Shown piece after piece: positions 1 through 12,404 of a DNA stretch of 64,000 nucleotides. The notes under the pieces are model-generated. The model had not been told where the DNA came from. It saw only the letters and a program-made list of their open reading frames with translations, and did not search any database. The position numbers and the translations under genes are program-made. This DNA is from Panorpa germanica (taxonomy: Eukaryota; Arthropoda; Insecta; Mecoptera; Panorpidae): positions 13,579,331 through 13,643,330 of the forward strand of contig OY783210.1 in assembly GCA_963678705.1 (NCBI GenBank), read 5' to 3'. Position 1 is the first letter of the stretch; each line of letters begins with the position of its first letter.

Positions 1-714
1 CATCATTCATTAAGTAGCAGTTGTTTCTTTCACACTAGGATATATATTTTTTTAGTTCATTTTCATTCCAAAGTGAGAGAGAAACGAGATACGGTTAGAC
101 AATAAAATATATTTTTCACCGTTACACTTGTATACTTGTATAGTATTTCGTTCAGTACAGTATGTTTAAAGTATATGCTATCCTTTTTCAACAAATATTT
201 CTTTAATGGTAATAGGCACACGCTGTCTCCCTCAATCTCCGAATATAATGTGTTTAAACGAATACTCTAAGCAGCGATGCTAAGACAGAGGTTTTAAACC
301 TAACGCAGACCTGCCGATTGTGGATTTTTGAATCACTAAAACAATGTAAAAAACTAATATAACGAGTATTGTTGAAGATGAATAATATTCATTAAAAAAA
401 TCACGATCCGTACTAAAGATTACATCTATTTGTATCTTCATTTAAATATTTATATTTTGCAGACTCTAAAAAGTAGAATGCCATTAAGTTTTATACCCCT
501 GCCATCCCTGCTAGTGTCAAGTTTATAACTCCGGTCATAAATCATAAACTGGAGTCGCTTTTAATTCAGCAGTGAACCGTCGTTGCGATCTCTGTAGGTC
601 ATAAAAAGGGCCTTTCCTATGAACGACTGAATAGAAAACGAACACGTTCCAGACAAAAAACTCATGATATGTAATGGAAATTAAGTAAAATTTACTCCAA
701 AATGTTTACTGGGT
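1..714 (+). mobile_element. Family B TIR element, cut by the window start
   Basis: This is the right-hand part of a repeat that recurs complete at 47237-48365 and internally deleted in inverse orientation at 42913-43288. It ends in GTTTACTGGGT (704-714), the inverse of the ACCCAGTAAAC that opens the complete copy. There is no coding capacity, so it is a non-autonomous DNA element. The left end lies outside the window. Confidence 0.7.
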
Positions 715-1961
715 TAGCATATTTTTCATCAAAGAAGAAAGTCCGAGAAAGCTAAAAACTAAAATATAGGTAATTCTCCTAAAAAAGAGCACAAAAACTC
801 CCCTCCCCCATTACCCACTCCTAAAGCTACGTAGTTTAAAGAGGTTTTCATGAAAAACAAAACATATCCACCTATACGCCAATTAAAAACCCAGATCTAG
901 GTTGAAAAACTCAGAAGTGGGAGTACTTGTCTTTACAACATTTTAGTCATGCCTGTTATATGAAACAATCAGTTCTTTTGTATTGTCGCAGTCGAATATT
1001 GCAGCATGTTGTTGGGTCACTTTCTAAATTAATTAAAAAGTTTTAATTGCTGTCTGCACTTCACAGCATGATTGCACCACATTGTTACAATACCTTTATA
1101 ATATGAGTTAAGTTGGCGGCACGTTCGACCACAACACCCAAAGCGCGCGTGTTTAACAAATTTCAAATATTTTAATAATTGAATTAAAATATTTCAATAT
1201 GTAAACACTTATTTTACTCTTTAAACGTTATATTTTTATACGACTCTGACAATACTATATTTGTCTTATGCGCAAGCGTATAAAAAACGTGTTACCGCAT
1301 TAGCACACTATCGTTTAGTCTAATGTTAATCTAGTTTACTAGAGTACTGTGGGTAATAACAGAATAACAAGTGACAGCATATATTGTTAAGGTACTACAC
1401 GTGCTATAAAATAAACTAAATATTAAAATATGAAAACCAGTTTTAACGAACTTCCTTGATAATTAAAAAATTCGCCTATATAAGCTTAAGAAACATGATT
1501 CTACATTATATAATCTCCTTATAACGACAATGTTTGCAAGCGCCTTAATATCATAAATATGTTTGGCAAGTAGTACATCCACAACCTCACGCAAATTATA
1601 CTCATAAATTATAAATTACAATAATCTGAGAAAATAACATCTAGATAGGGGTGAGGTGAAGGGGCAGGGATGCGGGATCCCCATCAACGTTGTATATATT
1701 ATAAAATATAAGGACGAAATAAATTATATCATTTTTACATAATATATACTATGTGAATAATAGTGATGTCAAATGGATTTTTTAAATATTAGAGTTTGAA
1801 AACATCGATTACATATATCGAAAACTGGAAACAAAATCGAAATAGAGAAAAGAGAAAGAAATAGAAACAATATCGAAATAGCGAATGGAGAGAGAAATAG
1901 TCTTACTAAATAATAGTACTACTCTTGATTTTATTTCAACACACTTATATTACACACACAA
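715..1961. other. AT-rich intergenic or intronic DNA
   Basis: I see no open frame of useful length, no RNA gene and no repeat shared with the rest of the window. A short C-rich tract sits near 795-830. If the myosin gene begins upstream of the window, this is part of one of its introns. Confidence 0.5.
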
Positions 1962-2715
1962 TTAAGGTTTCAACTTCTTTTTTTATTTATTTATTGTACA
2001 ACATATTAAGTTTATTGTGTAAAAATTTGAAGTCGATTGGAGTAAAACTGTCGGAGATATAGAGTTTTAAGTCTTCACCTCTCTGGTCTGATTCTTCTTA
2101 CTTTGAAACTTTTAAATGCGGTATGTCACACTTAGCTTTTTCAGAGTTGGTGCCTTCTCTAGCTCAAAATCTACTGGACCAATTCTTTTGAAATTGTGTA
2201 CACTCTTTCTTTACATAAATGCCGAGGTAACGCTGTCGAGTTTTTTTTATATTTTTTAATTTTAACGTATTTTAAAATAACAAAGTTTCTGTTTTTTTCA
2301 TGAAAAATCGGTTTTTTGACTTCTAAGTGCTGTAAAAAATTGAAAAATCAATTAAAAAAGAAAAACTCAACAGCGTTATCTGCAGAAACTTATAAACTAA
2401 TGAAATCATTTTGGTGTTTCGATTTCAGAAAATCCAGTGATGAGTTATGAGTGGCACCGCAATGTTACTTTTTTTTGTGACGTTTGCGGAGATTCGCTGT
2501 CAATGCTTCATTTCTTGATATTTATTTATGAAAATTTCAGAAAGTATTCTTCAAATGTCATTTTATCAAGTAGTAATTAAAGAAATAATTATATATTAAC
2601 TGTGTCGTCAAAAATATTATCGAAAATATGCTTCTTTTTTATCGTTTTGATGAATCAAATCTTTTTGTTGATCGTTTTTTTTTTCTAATAAATCGATTTA
2701 TTATCAATGTTTACT
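1962..2715 (-). mobile_element. Family C element, older copy
   Basis: About 700 bp matching, in inverse orientation, the element at 26252-26945. It begins at a TTAA (1962-1965) followed by GGTTTCAAC. Shared segments include the stretch around the GTGGCACCGCAATGTTAC motif (near 2450) and the GACGACAC-type segment near 2600. The right end is degraded and its limit is approximate. Compared with the other copy it lacks the G-rich terminal bases. Confidence 0.6.
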
Positions 2716-4764
2716 ATCTGATGGACACCACTAGTATACTCGTATGACTAGTGTCGGTCGGTACATATTCTGTAAACACAGACTTCTTTAACTCTCGGCA
2801 GTTTCTTCATTGTCAGTATAATTTTTCAGGTAATTTATTATTAAATATTTAATGACATGCAACTGCTTCAATACAAGTTTAAAAAAAAAAAATTTGTACA
2901 TTTTTTTTAGTAAAAAACTAATTTTAAATCATATTAGCAAAATAAACGAAATGATTTTATTGCAACGTAAAGTCGAAGACAATGATGCTTGCGAATTCAT
3001 TTTTTAGGGGTCGTTATATTAATTTTTGATGGAACTTTGACCAAATATTAAACATATTTAAAAGAAAATAATTATATGGGTATTGAACTTATTATTAGGT
3101 TTGGTACCTTACGAATACAAAAATACATATTTGGTACAATATTTATATCTCAATCTTTTTATTTTTATAGCAATAGATCACAAAATGTTGTTCTAATGTA
3201 ATTACTTTCTTATAGGATTCTTAGCATTGATTTTCATTGTTCACTCTTTGCAAAGCCGTCTCCAACATCTTTGTATCTCTTCGTATAACATCTGCCGCCA
3301 ATTAGTTTATCATAAAAACCATCTTAATTATTTTGCGCTAATATTTTACGTTCTATGTTATTACTTGTTTCATTTTGCACCTGCTGTTTTGATTTAATCT
3401 TCCTATTATACAATTCGTGATTACGAAATTAAATATGGCAACACTATTACCTATCAGAAGTTATATTCACAATTCAGTATACTGAAGAGAAATTCTAACC
3501 TAAAAAATATTTTACGTATTATTTTAGTAACATTATTAAATGTATGCGAATGTATGCTACTATTGATATATTACCGTGATATTTAAATATATATTGTGAA
3601 ATATTTTTACATTATAATTACACCCTAAGCAAGAAAACAACAACAAAAAAATGTCAAAAACAATTTTTAACAATTCGACAAAATAAATGGTATAATTAAG
3701 TAAGGTATTCTGAATATGTTTTTATAATAACTAATTTAATACACAAAAATGTTAATTTGAACGAGTTGATTTGTAATTTTCATCACGCAACGTATGTCAG
3801 ATCTCCCCGTGCCTGTGCCGGTGTCCGTACACCAGGCGATCGAGAGCTAAGAAGATCATCGTACAGGCATCTCAAGGCAATTTAGCAAATTACACCAAAT
3901 TGTACGGTTGTCTAGCCAAAAGAAATATCGAAGGGAATAATCCATTTGGAATCATGCGTGAGTCACGGGGACATTCTTAAAATAGCTTTAAAATTATAGG
4001 TATAATAAATATGGTATCAAAAGTAAAGCTCTCACGCTAGGGCAGACTATTTGCCACATCGGCTTTTCAATAGGGTTGTTGTTTCGTATTAGCATACTTT
4101 ATCACGTGGTGAAGCTTCTACTTGAATGTTTATCAATACACCACTGTATTGAATGTAATAAAAATGAAAATTATAGTCCATCAATTTGTATACACAAAGA
4201 AGACCTTGATCTTTCTATTCAAAGTAGCATTCATCACAAAAAATTGGGAAATAGACGACTACGTGTAAAACATAGTGCGGTACTTTGATATAAAGTACAT
4301 CGTCTGAACCATATTATGAATAAGGACATAATAACTACATACTTCTTCGATGCAATGGTGTGTTGATAAACATTAAAGTAGAAACCTCATCTCATGATAA
4401 AGTTTGTTTATGCGAAACAACTTCCATTCACTCCACTAAAAAAGTTGGAGATCGCGAGTAGTCTGGCGTCTAAAGCATATTTTCAACCGATTTCTTTTTA
4501 CAGTGTACTTACATAGCTTTATGCTAACTTGTAATTTCCAACATCTAATATAAGGTGGCATAAGAGATTCACAAGATTCGTGACGTCACATGCGCTCTAA
4601 AATTCAATATTCAAAATAAAAAGCAAGATCAAACAAAATGTTGTTAAAAAGGAAGAGGTAGTGAATAAGGATTAAATTTAATAAATAAGTTTCCAAAGCA
4701 TTTAAGAAAAATCTTACTCTTCAATTACTTTATTGTATTTTACAATTTATTTATTTTGTTGCAG
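2716..4764. other. Mostly featureless stretch before the first myosin exon
   Basis: AT-rich DNA without a recognisable repeat. The one exception is a richer block at 3801-3957, listed separately. I found no exon encoding the conserved myosin residues that should precede the exon at 4765, so the motor N-terminus probably lies upstream of the window. Confidence 0.5.
3801..3957 (+). other. Possible unassigned exon
   Basis: A 157-bp block of clearly higher GC than its surroundings, open in one frame (reading I-S-P-C-L-C-R from 3801), preceded by an AG and followed by a good splice donor, C|GTGAGT. If spliced it would leave one base over, while the next myosin exon starts in phase 0, so the two cannot be joined directly. 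It could be a 5' untranslated exon, an exon with an unseen partner, or not an exon. The encoded peptide is not one I recognise. Confidence 0.25.
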
Positions 4765-7700
4765 ACAAATGTCGGACCAATTCTTCTATCAGTGAATCCT
4801 TATACAGATGTCGGCAACCCTCTTACTTTGACGAGTACAAGGAGCGTGGCACTATCACCACAACTGCATCGCGTCGTCCAAGAAGCAGTGAGACAACAAT
4901 CAGAAACAGGATACCCGCAGGCTATAATTCTATCAGGTACCTTAAATACCTTTAACTTTATTAAAATTATTTTTTCTTAAATACACAAAGAACACAAATA
5001 GAAATAATAACATTTTTAATATAGGTACAAGCGGATCGGGGAAGACTTATTCTTCAATGTTACTTTTGCGACAACTCTTTGATGTAGCTGGTGGTGGCCC
5101 TGAAACCGACGCCTTCAAACATCTTGCTGCAGCTTTTACTGTCTTACGCTCATTAGGATCAGCCAAAACGGCTACTAACTCTGAATCCAGCAGAATTGTA
5201 AGTTTATTCAATGCTTAAATCTTAAATCATCATCCATTTCTCGTTATTACCAAGTCTTTATAATTGCAGGGTCAATTTATAGAAGTCCAAGTCACAGATG
5301 GCGCTTTGTACCGCACTAAAATTCACTGCTACTTCCTAGACCAAACAAGAGTAATTCGTCCTTTACCAAACGAAAAAAATTATCATATATTCTACCAGAT
5401 GTTAGCAGGATTATCGCGAGAAGAAAGAGCAAGACTTAATTTAGAAGGATTTTCTCCTTCAAATTTAAGATATCTTCAAGGTGGCGATACAAGACAGGAT
5501 GACCAAGAAGATTCGACTCGGTATGAGTCAAATAAATATTTCTTTTTAAATTTTATATAAAATATAATATCAATATTAAACTATTTGTATATTTTTAGGT
5601 TTCAAGCTTGGAAACAATGTTTGGGAGTTTTGGGAATCCCCTTTTTAGATGTTGTTCGAGTATTGGCAGCGGTGCTTTTATTGGGAAATGTGCAATTTGT
5701 CGATGGACAAGGATTAGAAGTTGATGTTAAGGGTGAAACAGAACTTAATGCTGTTGCTAATTTATTGGGTGTGTAGTCTGACTAAAACCCTAGTTTGAAG
5801 AAAATTAAACTTTAATACAAGAGTTAAAAAATAAAGTGTTACTTTTTCTAGGTGTGCCAGGACCAGCTTTATTCCGTGGTCTAACATCCAGGACTCACAA
5901 TGCAAGAGGTCAACTAGTGAAATCAGTTTGCGACGCCAATATGTCGAACATGACAAGAGATTCATTAGCAAAAGCTTTGTACTGTCGAACAGTAGCAACG
6001 ATAGTTCGTCGAGCAAATAGTTTAAAGCGTTTAGGTTCAACTCTCGGGACGTTGAGTTCAGATTCGAACGAAAGTGTTCACAATCAAGCTGAGATAGCAA
6101 GCCAACATGCAAGTACCATAGGAGGTACAAATGCAGGCTCAAAATCAATGGCAGCTTTAAACAACGCAGTTCGTCATGCCACTGATGGATTTATTGGAAT
6201 TTTAGATATGTTTGGTTTTGAAGATCCAAAACCAAGTCAATTAGAACATTTATGTATTAATTTATGCGCAGAAACTATGCAACATTTTTACAATACACAT
6301 ATATTTAAAAGCAGCATTGAATCTTGTCGAGATGAAGGAATACAATGTGATGTAGAAGTGGACTATGTTGATAATGTTCCATGCATAGATTTGATATCTT
6401 CTTTAAGAACAGGTTTACTTAGCATGCTAGATGTAGAATGCTCTATTCGAGGAACAGCAGAATCATACATCGCCAAAATGAAGGTACAGCATAAACAGAA
6501 CAACCGTTTGTTTGAACCTAAACCGTTAGAACCGAGATTATTCGGTATCCAACATTTTGCTGGAAGAGTTGTGTATGATGCTTCTGATTTTCTCGATACA
6601 AATAAAGATGTTGTGCCAGATGATTTGGTTGCTGTATTCTATAAGCATAGTTGTAACTTTGGTTTTGCGACTCATTTATTTGGAAGTGAATTAAAAGCTT
6701 TATATTCTTTAGAAAGCGTTCCAAGGGGAGTTAGTTTTAGGATATCACCTACTTCGCACACCGACCTTCTAAATGGAGACGAACCGGTGTCAACGCTTAC
6801 TCAAGATTTTCATACCAGACTTGATAACTTATTGAGAACTTTGGTGCATGCTAGACCACATTTTGTAAGGTGTATTAGAAGCAATGCTACAGAAACCCCA
6901 GGAAGATTTGATAGAGGAACAGCGATGAGGCAAATTAGATCCTTGCAAGTTTTAGAAACGGTTAACTTAATGGCAGGCGGATATCCACATCGTATGAGGT
7001 TTAAAGCGTTTAATGCTAGGTATAGATTATTAGCACCGTTTAATCAATTACGAAGGATTGAAGAAAAAGCTACAGATGATTGTCATCTAATTTTACAATA
7101 TGCTATGGAGGTTGTAACAAAGCAACAAAGTTCAGTAGTTTCCATGAGTTGGGCTTTAGGAAAGCGACATATATTTTTAAGTGAAGGAATCAGACAGCAT
7201 TTAGAGCATTTGAGAACTGAAACAAGAAGAAGGAGTGCTACGTGTATACAAGCAACATGGCGAGGATGGAATTTGAGAAAAAGATGGATGAATTTAAGAA
7301 GGGGTAGAGAACTGCATTTACCAACTAATACTAATGGAAATAGTTTGCAAGCGCCACAGACAACAGGTATATCCCGAAACATAGATTAAGTAAAACTAAC
7401 ACCAGATTTAAATTTTAAATTTGTTTATTATTTTAGTATCACGTCCTAGTACAGCAAATACAAATACTGGAACTGCTACCAGACCTAGACCTCAACCTAT
7501 TGCTGGAACTCCACCACCAGATCCTGCAGATAAGTGCGACAGCAAAATAATGCAACAAACATGTACATTATTTGGATTAGATCTGGTAAATTTATTATTA
7601 ATACACCAACTGTTTATTACATACAGAACAGACTTTTATTATATATTATAATAAATATTTTCAGGAAAGACCGCCACCTGTACCACCAAGTCGTCCATAC

Positions 7701-7970
7701 ACTGTAACTGGTAATAGTAAACTAGGATATCCACAAACTCGAATTATGAAAATGAGTTTTCCTGAAGAACCACCACCTAGTTCGTCAACAACTACTGGTA
7801 ATAACGGTACGGATGCTGCATCGATGACGTTGCGAAAAGGAGATGCAGTTCTTGTTATTGGAGCGTCGCATAGAAGGGGCCACCTTATGGTAGAACATAA
7901 TGGCCTAACACTACATGTGCCATTCCAGTTTATGGAGCTTGTCAAACAAAGTGCACCGCTAAATATTTAA
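4765..7970 (+). CDS. dachs: Atypical (unconventional) myosin, 3' portion, probably dachs
   Basis: Seven exons join in phase: 4765-4936, 5025-5197, 5270-5520, 5599-5768, 5852-7366, 7437-7585, 7665-7970, giving 911 residues and a stop. The open part starts inside the motor at GPILLSVNPY. The P-loop, created across the first intron, reads GTSGSGKT instead of the usual GESGAGKT; switch I reads NSESSRIG; switch II is LDMFGFE. The actin-binding and converter region carries HFVRCIRSN and RSLQVLETV. One IQ motif follows (CIQATWRGWNLRKRW), then a proline-rich stretch and a C-terminal segment ending VPFQFMEL that looks like a degenerate SH3 fold. No long tail, MyTH4 or FERM domain is present. Dachs acts in Fat-Hippo signalling at the cell cortex; assignment rests on the divergent motor and short tail, from memory of the family. 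The N-terminus is outside or not found in the window. Confidence 0.65.
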
Positions 7971-8480
7971 TCCGTTAAAGCTAGTTCAATTGTTGAAAGA
8001 CCGTATTCTTTAGACCAACCACAATACAAAGATTGCTCCTTACTTCCTATGCAACCAAAATTGAACCGTTACTAAAAACAGGATAAATCCTGCAAAACTT
8101 GACTGCAAATCTTTTATATCTATCGGTTTAGTTATTTTATATTATTATGATAAGAATTTATATTTACAAATCATCAGGGCTTCATTTTTATATGAAATAA
8201 GACTTAAAATTAATATAACTAATTACTAACAATTTATTTAATTAAAAATATTAATTTAAGTTACCATAATTTTTCAAGATCATTTTCGTCAAAAATATTA
8301 GTCAGTAATAAGATAACGCAAAAATATATTCAATGAAACTTTAAAATACTGGAATATTTATGACTTCTCATAATTATAAATATCGTACCACCGTATCAAA
8401 CACAGTCATACAATAGTTATGACAGTTATTTATAATGTCTTATAATATTTCTATAAGTAGCGTGATGCCCAAAATGCTTT
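7971..8480. other. 3' untranslated and downstream region of the myosin gene
   Basis: AT-rich sequence after the myosin stop codon, presumably its 3' UTR. I see no clear AATAAA on the + strand here, so the end of the transcript is not fixed. It ends at a family A element. Confidence 0.4.
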
Positions 8481-9099
8481 AATGGGCTTGTGTCCTATGT
8501 CTTAATTTCTATAAAACTGTACTATATATTGATAAAGTGGGTTACTAGAACCTCAAGGGTTCAATTATTTTTTAATAACTCCTTATATGTTAAGAAATAT
8601 TAACAATTAAAAAAGTCATTTTGTCTCTTTAATTATTAAAGGGATTCAACGTTGTACACATTCCAAATGCATGTGACATCATAACCACTACCAAACTTAT
8701 AGCTCATAAATCTCTGCTATATGTATTTATATATCAAAATATCAAATATTATTTACAGCTATGTCAAGGAACAATAAAATTCAAATATTATGTCTGCCTT
8801 AGCAGGGTTAAATAATATAAAAACTTATTATTCTTTGACTTGACTTTATTATTTGACTACCAACAGCTACGAAACATTACCATAGCACTGACCTACTCAA
8901 CAAATAACTGACGTTAAAATGCATTTCACGTCATAAAAATATGGCCGACCATTTCTTGCGAATTCGAACTTTTAATTGCTATATCTCCGTCAACATTTAA
9001 ATATTTAATAAAATAGACCCCCCAATACACATTTATTAACATCAATTTCAATCAACAATTGAAAAATCGACCACTTAAAGATGAGGACACAAATCCATT
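8481..9099 (+). mobile_element. Family A TIR element, copy A1 (full length)
   Basis: Starts AATGGGCTTGTGTCCT and ends with the inverse AGGACACAA-TCCATT. The sequence TTAA occurs at both edges (8479-8482 and 9097-9100), which would fit a TTAA target site if the element proper starts at TGGG. Other copies do not keep that flank, so the target site is unproven. No transposase: non-autonomous. Confidence 0.8.
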
Positions 9100-9258
9100 A
9101 AACATTCAAAACTTTAATTTAATAAAACGTGTAATCACGTGTAATAAATAAATCAAAACATATGAAGTTACAAGATTCTTACATATACATATTTCATTTA
9201 ATTATAACATAGAAAAAATAATTACAGACATTATACGCAACATCTAAAAGAGTTAATA

Positions 9259-9264
9259 TTTATT
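9259..9264 (-). terminator. Polyadenylation signal for the coiled-coil gene
   Basis: AATAAA on the - strand, 109-114 bases beyond the stop codon at 9373 and the first canonical hexamer after it. Confidence 0.45.
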
Positions 9265-9372
9265 TAATGATCACATTATATGCTAATTAAAACAATAATT
9301 TATTAATATGAGTAGAAATAGAAAATCTGAAACCTTTTCTTAATTTATTTCGTATTTTTGAAGTCATCATCT

Positions 9373-11137
9373 TCATTCATCTTTCTCTTCATCATCGGAA
9401 ACAGAATCGACACTATCTTCTTTCGAATTATCCCCTAAATAGAAAAATACAATGTTAAATTTTTATACAAATAGTTAGTAAATATAAAACTAAATACGAA
9501 TAGATTTAATAATTCATTTTCTATTTCATTTTTCGATTACTTCTGATATCTTGCCATTAAACTAATTATTAGCATTATAGAAAGTGATAATAATCACTTA
9601 TAATTAAAAATATTTCCAGAATTGTAAACCTGCAACTATTTTCTTGAAAAACACTTGATTTTTTCGAAATTAAATTCTGTTAATAACTTAAACATATAAT
9701 TCATCGGATCGCAAAAAGTTGAACCTGGCTACTAATTGTACTATATAATGAATTCTGTGAGTGCCAATCGACTATTTAATGGAACTGTATATATACATAT
9801 CAATATTATTTTATATTAAGTTTAAATTTAAGTTAATTATAAAAATAAATTTATGTTAACATAATCAAGATGTTCGGAATTTGGCAATACTATTTTCATC
9901 AAAAATTATTTTAGAATAATTATAAATAAAACGTAGAATTGTATACTCGAAGTTATTTTAGTCTAAAGATCTTTTAGATAAGTAAACATATTCTAACGAA
10001 ATCAAATTTGTACAAAAGTATTTTTATTGTAATATTAATTATATTTTTATAAGATGTATTATTACATTGCTTCTAAGTAAAATGTTATATACTTGTTTCA
10101 TTTACGTGCTTTTTAGGTAAATTATCACTTTTGATCACTTTTAAAAATATTTCCATTAAATACTTACAATTTCTATTTATTCCAGTTAAATGATTAATTT
10201 TTTTCTCAACTTCTTTAATCTGTGATTGTACAACTTGTTGAGCGGCAAGATCATATTTAAATTGATTAACTTTTTGAGCCTGCAAAAAGATTACTATGTA
10301 TCTCTGCTGAACAGTTTTACAGATTATTCTTCAAGGAGGTTAAGACAATGCAACCTTGATATATCGAATCTCAAGGGGAACGAAAACACTTCGAACTATT
10401 ACAGACTTCGATATTGCTGACGTTCGATTTATCGAGATGATTTCTGATTGACTTCGATATATAGAGATTCACATTAAAATAATTGTTCACTAACCGTAAT
10501 TAGAAATATCGAGGTTTACCTTGATTTAAGAGGTAAAAATAAACATAGAGATTGTCAAAATAGAGATAATAGAATTTTTTTGTTTATGAAGGAATTCGAT
10601 AATATCGAGGTTGCACTATATAACGTTCTGAATATAAATTAAAATTACCAGCTCATCGCAAATAGGATCCATATTGAGATTTTTAATCTTAATAAAACAC
10701 TCTCTTACTTCTTGTATACCATTAACTATAGCAAGAGAATCTTCAATTATACTTAATAATGCTTCATGACTATTATAAGGAAGAGAAATTGAGGCAGCAT
10801 CTTGCTTGTCTGTATTTTCAAGAATTGTACGGAGGGTATGTTTTCTCTCCGATAATGAACTTTTCTTTTTAATGATTGTGTCCAAGAATAGACAATTGCG
10901 TTCTAAAACAAATTTACAATCAGTCATTTATTACATCCATTCTTATAATATAGCTCTAGTATTAATTAAAGTACCCTTTAATTTTATTATATCGTTCATT
11001 GTTTCGATATGGGTTCGGTCATCCTCTTCATTTTTAATGTCCAACAACTCCCTTCGTTTCCTATAACACTCTTCGGCCTTTATAGAAAGTAGGGTTACTT
11101 CCTCCTCACATCCTTTAGAAGTCGATGCGTCTGACAT
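9373..11137 (-). CDS. Small coiled-coil protein with acidic C-terminus, unidentified
   Basis: Four exons read in phase on the - strand: 11137-10975, 10902-10649, 10279-10168 and 9434-9373, all with GT/AG borders, giving 196 residues. The start MSDASTSKGCEEE is the first methionine of the open frame and lies 315 bp from the divergent HIT gene. The middle is charged and helical (ECYRKRRELL, KKKSSLSERKHTLRTILEN, QSQIKEVEKKINHL), typical of a coiled coil. The last exon codes a Ser/Asp/Glu tail ending SVSDDEEKDE. There is no signal peptide or membrane segment, so it is soluble. Size and shape resemble small subunits of kinetochore, augmin or BLOC-type assemblies, but I cannot name one and do not assign a function. 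The intron between exons 2 and 3 carries a TIR element. Confidence 0.8.
10349..10615. mobile_element. Short TIR element inside an intron
   Basis: Begins TGCAACCTTGATATATCGAA and ends with the near-inverse TTCGATAATATCGAGGTTGCA. The roughly 267 bp between hold several ATCGA-type subrepeats. It sits wholly in intron 2 of the coiled-coil gene, without coding capacity. I saw no second copy in the window and the target duplication is not clear. Confidence 0.55.
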
Positions 11138-11452
11138 TTTAATTAATTACAACACAATTACGAAATAAAACAAAATCTAATTATATATTAGATAATATAA
11201 TAAACTTAAACAAGTAATGAAAAATATATATTTAAAATTGAATTACAAACAGACTAAACGAACTGACGTTTTGTTTATACCAGTTTCTACAATTTAAAAT
11301 GCGAAACAAGTGCGAAGTTAGATCCATACTGTCGGTATAGCATGGGCTCGGTCGGCTGTAGCGTAGGCTTGAATTGTGAGTTTGACATATTATCTCTGTT
11401 TGACATTTGACACACGTGACATTACTGTCAAAGTGTCAAACAGTTAACAACA
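11138..11452. promoter_or_regulatory. Divergent promoter with a TTTGACA/TGTCAAA cluster
   Basis: Separates the start codons of the coiled-coil gene (-) and the HINT3 gene (+). Between 11381 and 11440 there are three TTTGACA (11381, 11399, 11406) and two inverted TGTCAAA (11426, 11434), plus a CACGTG E-box at 11413. The same heptamer occurs upstream of the TMX3-like and PDCD5 genes. A shared core-promoter or transcription-factor site is inference. Confidence 0.55.
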
Positions 11453-12112
11453 ATGGCCTGCACTACGAATTGTATCTTTTGTAAAATTTGTGATGGTAGT
11501 GCACCAAGTACTACACTTTACAAAAATGATAAATTTATTGTATTTCGTGCATTAGGAAACATATGCAAACATCATTTATTAGTATGCCCTATACAACACA
11601 TTGATGACGCAAAATCTTTAGATGGGACGCACAAAACTCTAGGTAACATAATTATTTGTTTAATTTACGTTGTTGCTTTAAAGATGATACAATTATTTTC
11701 GATGAAACATGGTATTTTAGATTAAATCGTAATGTAAGCTGAATGTATTGATTAACATTTCTTATAGTCCAGGAGATGCTGCAACTAGGAAAGCAAGTTC
11801 TACTAGAACAGGGAGAAGATGCTGGAGATGCTAGATTTGGATTTCATTGGCCTCCATTCCACTCGATTTCACATTTACATTTACATGCTATTTCTCCGGT
11901 TTCAGAACTTAGTTTTTTTAAGAATTTAATATACAGACCCAATAGTTTTTGGTTTGTTTCGGTAAATAAAAATCAATTACCTAATTCAGAAATGCTGATA
12001 TATTTTTAATAATAAATAACGAAATATTTAACACTTTTAGCCTGAATATGTGATATCAAGATTGGAGCTATTACATAACGAAGATACTGCTGTTATGGAT
12101 GTAGTGAAATAA
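11453..12112 (+). CDS. HINT3: HIT-family nucleotide hydrolase, HINT3-like (adenosine 5'-monophosphoramidase)
   Basis: Three exons (11453-11642, 11768-11961, 12041-12112) join in phase to 151 residues. The N-terminus has the paired cysteines of HINT proteins (NCIFCKIC), then KHHLLVCPIQH. The histidine triad is SHLHLHAI with His99, His101 and His103; the middle histidine is the expected nucleophile. The C-terminus is short (PEYVISRLELLHNEDTAVMD), as in HINT3 rather than HINT1. The family removes amines or aminoacyl groups from AMP, in cytosol and nucleus. The start ATG is in good context (AACAATGG) and no upstream in-frame ATG is evident. Head-to-head with the coiled-coil gene; the TMX3-like gene follows on the same strand. 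Confidence 0.9.
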
Positions 12113-12388
12113 TATTTATGGTGCAAGATTGGATTTGTACTATTAGCACAATTTTCTAATAAGGTACAATAATAAGAGTAATCGATTTACTTTTTATATA
12201 AAGATTTTTAAACAACTCACAGAATGTTATATCCTTTAATTAAACTATTTTAATTCCGACATTGCTACTGACTTATTTAAATATAAGATTTATTATAATG
12301 ATCCATATATTTTTGTAGCACTCTCTTCTTAAAAAAAAGCCTAGTACAACATAAATTAAACACGCGATGGTTTTATGTACATGTATGA

Positions 12389-12404
12389 ATAAAATTCAAT
12401 AAAG
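12389..12404 (+). terminator. Polyadenylation signals of the HINT3-like gene
   Basis: Two AATAAA hexamers (12389-12394 and 12399-12404), about 280 bp after the stop codon and before the next gene. Confidence 0.6.

Noticed and set aside
5762-6148. 128-codon - strand frame
   Set aside because: Antisense shadow of the myosin motor exon.
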